Assembly: GCA_002360555.1 (NCBI GenBank)
Contig: DEQS01000001.1
Span: forward strand, 1-37,378
Direction: 5' to 3'
Length of the DNA stretch: 37,378 nucleotides
Source of the DNA: Chloracidobacterium sp. UBA3360
GTDB taxonomy: Bacteria; Acidobacteriota; Blastocatellia; Pyrinomonadales; Pyrinomonadaceae
The notes below the pieces were generated by a model. It had not been told where the DNA came from and did no database searches. It worked only from the letters and a program-made list of their open reading frames with translations. Each line of letters opens with the position of its first letter. Position 1 is the first letter of the stretch. A program made the position numbers and the translations under genes. This document shows positions 34,167-37,378 of the stretch, one piece after another.

Positions 34167-35088
34167 CAAATTTCTCGCGGTCTTTTTCGCCAAGTTCGGC
34201 GATCTTTGCCATCAGATGGTCGGACAGCTCTTTGTGCGTCCGCAGACGGTCGCCTTTGTCGTAAAATTCCTGCAGCTCGATCGGCTCACCAAACCAGATA
34301 CGGATCTTTGGCCCGCCAGTCCAGTTGCCCATTATCTGTTTTGGCAGATCGTTGCCAAGCCCGGCGATAAAAACCGGTATCACTTGCGGATGTGCGGAAT
34401 AGATGACCTTACCAATGCCCGGCTGGGCCGGCAAGATCGAGTACGGATCGTCGGAAAAGTTGCGTTTTCCCTCAGGGTGAAAACCGATAATATGACCGCG
34501 TCCCTCAGCACATAGCTGGACGAGTCGCCGCATTGAAAATTTATCAAATTCCCTCTTCCTTGCCTCGCGCGCCTCGCGAAAAAACGGCGGGAACATCGAA
34601 AACCAGCCCATCACGAGATTGACGAACCACCCAAGCGGATTATCATAAAAAAATTTACCCCGCACCGGAAAATACAGTTCCATCGGCCGCTTTGTCCGCC
34701 GGAAAAGCACGCTCGAAACCGTGTACATATCAAAGAACGAGCGGTGATTTGCGACGAGCACCAGCGGCGTATCGACATCAGTATTCTCGACATTTTCGAT
34801 ACCGAAAACGTTCATCAGATTGTATGTCGCAAGATAGATCCACAGCGATCCGATGTGCCGCTGGCCAAACGTCATCAGCCGTTTCGCCACCCCAAGATTC
34901 ATCCAATGCGTCACCCAAAACCCTATGCGTTCCGTGCGGCCCAGCACACCGATCTCTTCGCGTAAGGGGACAATCGGAGCCTCTTGTTTTACGGCGGGCG
35001 TATTCGTGGATGTCTTGGTCAGGTCTTCGGTCATTTTGCAAAAAATAGATATTAACATTTTTGCAGGATTTCGGCTCAGGCGGCTCAT
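34156..35088 (-). CDS. PlsC-like 1-acylglycerol-3-phosphate acyltransferase
   Basis: The 310-residue protein has the acyltransferase motif NHRSFFD (H-x4-D) near residue 115 and a second block FHPEGKRNFSDD corresponding to FPEGTRS. PIPVF-type and GIGKV segments follow. Such enzymes place the second acyl chain on lysophosphatidate at the inner membrane, though other acceptors occur in the family. The visible hydrophobic stretch near residues 80-95 would anchor it. Alternative starts at 35055 and 35034 would remove an uncharacteristic N-terminus, and none has a clear Shine-Dalgarno. The 3' end overlaps the FHA-protease gene on the other strand by 11 bases. Confidence 0.87.
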   Translation of the reverse strand: MSRLSRNPAKMLISIFCKMTEDLTKTSTNTPAVKQEAPIVPLREEIGVLGRTERIGFWVTHWMNLGVAKRLMTFGQRHIGSLWIYLATYNLMNVFGIENVENTDVDTPLVLVANHRSFFDMYTVSSVLFRRTKRPMELYFPVRGKFFYDNPLGWFVNLVMGWFSMFPPFFREAREARKREFDKFSMRRLVQLCAEGRGHIIGFHPEGKRNFSDDPYSILPAQPGIGKVIYSAHPQVIPVFIAGLGNDLPKQIMGNWTGGPKIRIWFGEPIELQEFYDKGDRLRTHKELSDHLMAKIAELGEKDREKFATV

Positions 35089-35185
35089 ATGCTACTACCG
35101 CAAAGCGTAGTGTTCTCGGGTTAGACAAGACTATTCGCGGGCGCGTAACATTAAGGAGCATTATTTTATCAAGCAGGAGCACCAG

Positions 35186-37378
35186 ATGTACCAAACAAAG
35201 TTCCCCTCTTTCGCAACCATTGTTTTCACGATCGTCATGTTCGCCGCGGTGAATATTTCGGCAGCAGATGAGGGGTTTTGGACTCGAGTCGATGCCGGTA
35301 ACCTGCGCAAAAGTGCAGTCGAACGAACCACCACGCCGGATAGATTTGCCGCATTCTCACTGAACAAAGAGATCCTCCGTCAGTTGCTCGATAAGGCTCC
35401 GGAAGAGTTTACCGGCGGCGGGGATCTGATCTTGTCGCTGCCGATGCCGGACGGTACCCTGGCAAGGTTCGCGGTCGAGCATTCGCTGGTGGTAGAGCCG
35501 GGACTGCTCAAAAAATTTGCAGAGCTAGGTGCGACCTATCGCGGCCAAGGCATCGACGACCCGACCGCGACCGTCCGCTTTGACCTGTTGCCAAGCGGCT
35601 TTCACGCCATTATTCTCTCGTCGACCGGAACGGTCATGCTCGATCCATATTCCGCGAACACGCCGGACGTGTATATGAGCTATTTCAAATCTGATGTCCG
35701 CAACACCGAAGAATTCACCTGTGAAGTCGACAGCAATGGCTTTGGATCAATATCAGAAGTAAAGTCGGCAAAAAGAGAGGAAAAGTTTGTTCCAGTAGCC
35801 GCTCCTGATGTGTCATCCGGGACGCAGTTGCGCACCTACAGGCTGGCTCTTGCGGGTAATTGGGAATATTGCAATGCAGCTTCGGGCGGCACTAATACCG
35901 TAGCAAACTGCCTTGCCGCCCAAGTTGTGATCATGAATCGAGTCAACGGAGTTTATGAGAAGGATCTGTCGATGCGGATGATAATGGTAGCGAATAACAA
36001 TTTAGTCGTTTATGCCGGCGACCAGCTTTGTGGCGGCGTCCCTTGTACGTCGGCCAACGACCCGTATTCTAATGGAACGGGAGCCTTGAGTCAGAATACC
36101 CCAAACCTCAACAGCGTCATCGGCTCAGCGAATTACGATATTGGCCATGTATTTACCACCGGCAGCGGCGGCGTTGCTCAGTTAGGCGTACCTTGTGGTG
36201 GTAGCAAGGGTGCTGGGACTACAGGACGAGCTGTTCCCATCGGCGATCCTTTTTCGATCGACTATGTCGCCCATGAGATGGGGCATCAGTGGGGCGGAAA
36301 TCATACTTTCAACGGTGCGGTTAGTAACTGTTCAAGTTCAAATCGCAACGCGTCAACTTCGTATGAACCAGGCAGCGGCATCACAATAATGGCCTATGCG
36401 GGAATTTGCGGCAATCAGGACCTGGCTCTGAATAGTATTGATACGTTTCATGTCCGCAGCTTAGAAGAGATCGTCGCGTATAGCCAAACAGGTACGGGCA
36501 ACAATTGTGCGGCAACGACATCGACGGGTAACACTCCGCCGACGGTTACCGGTCCGGGCAATTTTACGATACCGGTCCAAACACCGTTCTCGCTAACAGC
36601 TAGCGCGACAGATGCAAATGGCGACACACTGACCTACGATTGGCAGCAATATAATACCGGAGGCTCTACGGGTACTTCCGCAGTTCCAAATTCCGATGGC
36701 GACGGCACGGCACGGCCCATTTTCCGGCCGTATTTACCGTCCACAAGCGGTACACGATATTTTCCGTCGCTGACATATATTCTCAACAACGCCAACGTCC
36801 CGCCGTCAACATACGACTGTGGGGGCAGAGCGACGCCGTGTCTGACAGGCGAGCTGATGTCGTCTATGAACCGGACGATGACTTTTCAGGTAATTGTCCG
36901 CGACAACCGTGCAAACGGCGGCGGCATTAATACGGCTACTTCTCAGGTTTCCGTCAGTTCCCTTGCGGGTCCGTTTAGCGTAACGGCGCCAAATACCGCG
37001 GTTAGCTACACCGGCGGCTCATCGCAAACGGTCACGTGGAACGTCGCAAACAGCAACCTGTCGCCGGTAAACGCGGCAAATGTTGACATATTGCTCTCGA
37101 CCGATGGCGGCCTGACGTTTCCAACGGTTCTGCTCGCGGCAACGCCAAACGACGGCACGCAATCCGTAACTATACCTAACGTTGCGACCGCGACCGCACG
37201 CATCATGGTGAAAGGAACCGGGAATATATTTTTCGATGTGTCGAATACAAACTTTACGATCACCGCATCAAGCTTTAACGTGTCGGGGCGGGTTTACGGC
37301 GTTGGAAATCGCGGTGTGCGCGGAGCCAGAGTCACCTTAACGCCTCAGACCGGATCGCCGATAATCGTATTTACGAAC
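35186..37378 (+). CDS. Secreted reprolysin-like (M12-type) metzincin (3' end outside window)
   Basis: The frame is open for 731 codons to the window end. The ATG has AGGAG six bases upstream. After a signal peptide (core FATIVFTIVMFAAVNISA) comes a propeptide region to about residue 215. The protease domain follows with HEMGHQWGGNH (363-373) as the zinc site and a Met-turn ITIMAYAG (M402). Cysteines around it likely form disulfides. C-terminal beta modules follow: a PKD/cadherin-like repeat (ASATDANGDTLTYDWQQ) and a fibronectin-like one (VTWNVANSNLSPV). A carboxypeptidase-regulatory-like module (SGRVYGVGNRGVRGARVTL) begins at the window edge. It is a large secreted protease typical of Acidobacteriota. 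Confidence 0.87.
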   Translation, partial: MYQTKFPSFATIVFTIVMFAAVNISAADEGFWTRVDAGNLRKSAVERTTTPDRFAAFSLNKEILRQLLDKAPEEFTGGGDLILSLPMPDGTLARFAVEHSLVVEPGLLKKFAELGATYRGQGIDDPTATVRFDLLPSGFHAIILSSTGTVMLDPYSANTPDVYMSYFKSDVRNTEEFTCEVDSNGFGSISEVKSAKREEKFVPVAAPDVSSGTQLRTYRLALAGNWEYCNAASGGTNTVANCLAAQVVIMNRVNGVYEKDLSMRMIMVANNNLVVYAGDQLCGGVPCTSANDPYSNGTGALSQNTPNLNSVIGSANYDIGHVFTTGSGGVAQLGVPCGGSKGAGTTGRAVPIGDPFSIDYVAHEMGHQWGGNHTFNGAVSNCSSSNRNASTSYEPGSGITIMAYAGICGNQDLALNSIDTFHVRSLEEIVAYSQTGTGNNCAATTSTGNTPPTVTGPGNFTIPVQTPFSLTASATDANGDTLTYDWQQYNTGGSTGTSAVPNSDGDGTARPIFRPYLPSTSGTRYFPSLTYILNNANVPPSTYDCGGRATPCLTGELMSSMNRTMTFQVIVRDNRANGGGINTATSQVSVSSLAGPFSVTAPNTAVSYTGGSSQTVTWNVANSNLSPVNAANVDILLSTDGGLTFPTVLLAATPNDGTQSVTIPNVATATARIMVKGTGNIFFDVSNTNFTITASSFNVSGRVYGVGNRGVRGARVTLTPQTGSPIIVFTN

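Overview
The window looks like a chromosomal segment of an Acidobacteriota bacterium, most plausibly of the Blastocatellia/Pyrinomonadales type. This is an inference from gene content (bacillithiol enzyme BshC, endonuclease-type MutL, split glycine decarboxylase, many secreted beta-propeller, PKD and TPR proteins), near-balanced GC and patchy use of Shine-Dalgarno sites. No rRNA, tRNA, CRISPR array, prophage or classical insertion sequence was seen.

Left part (1-13978, minus strand). A tight operon runs bshC, mutL, an APC permease and a large secreted PIG-L-type deacetylase that leaves the window. All three junctions have the form TAA-N-ATG, and a sigma70-like promoter precedes bshC. Upstream lie a secreted BNR/beta-propeller protein, an outer-membrane barrel/PKD/OmpA-like protein and glutamate dehydrogenase. 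The first two end in clear intrinsic terminators.

Middle part (14270-26667, plus strand). Three envelope proteins (TPR protein plus two small secreted proteins) precede a complete glycine cleavage P, H and T gene set: gcvT, gcvH, gcvPA, gcvPB. Interleaved with these are a secreted protein, two tiny paralogous single-span membrane proteins (45 and 37 aa) and a Tat-exported PLP enzyme. Then come an S41 protease homologue, a small secreted protein, a TVP38/TMEM64-type membrane protein and a Tat-type Rieske protein.

Right part (26819-37378). pntA-pntB (proton-translocating transhydrogenase) are followed by an AbrB-like gene. A compact unit comes next in which a DUF559 (VSR-like) nuclease gene is bracketed by 57-bp inverted repeats, each made of two hairpins. 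All five differences between the arms lie in one stem and keep it paired. After this come a regulatory-looking stretch with 21-bp-phased repeats and palindromes, a small conserved-looking coiled-coil protein, a secreted unknown, a 2Fe-2S ferredoxin, an FHA-transmembrane-trypsin protease, a PlsC-type acyltransferase and the start of a secreted metzincin.

The most unusual signals are the DUF559 inverted-repeat unit, the coupled microprotein pair inside the glycine cleavage operon, and a dispersed TTCACTN heptamer repeat. The heptamer has been captured as the signal-peptide core of two neighbouring proteins.
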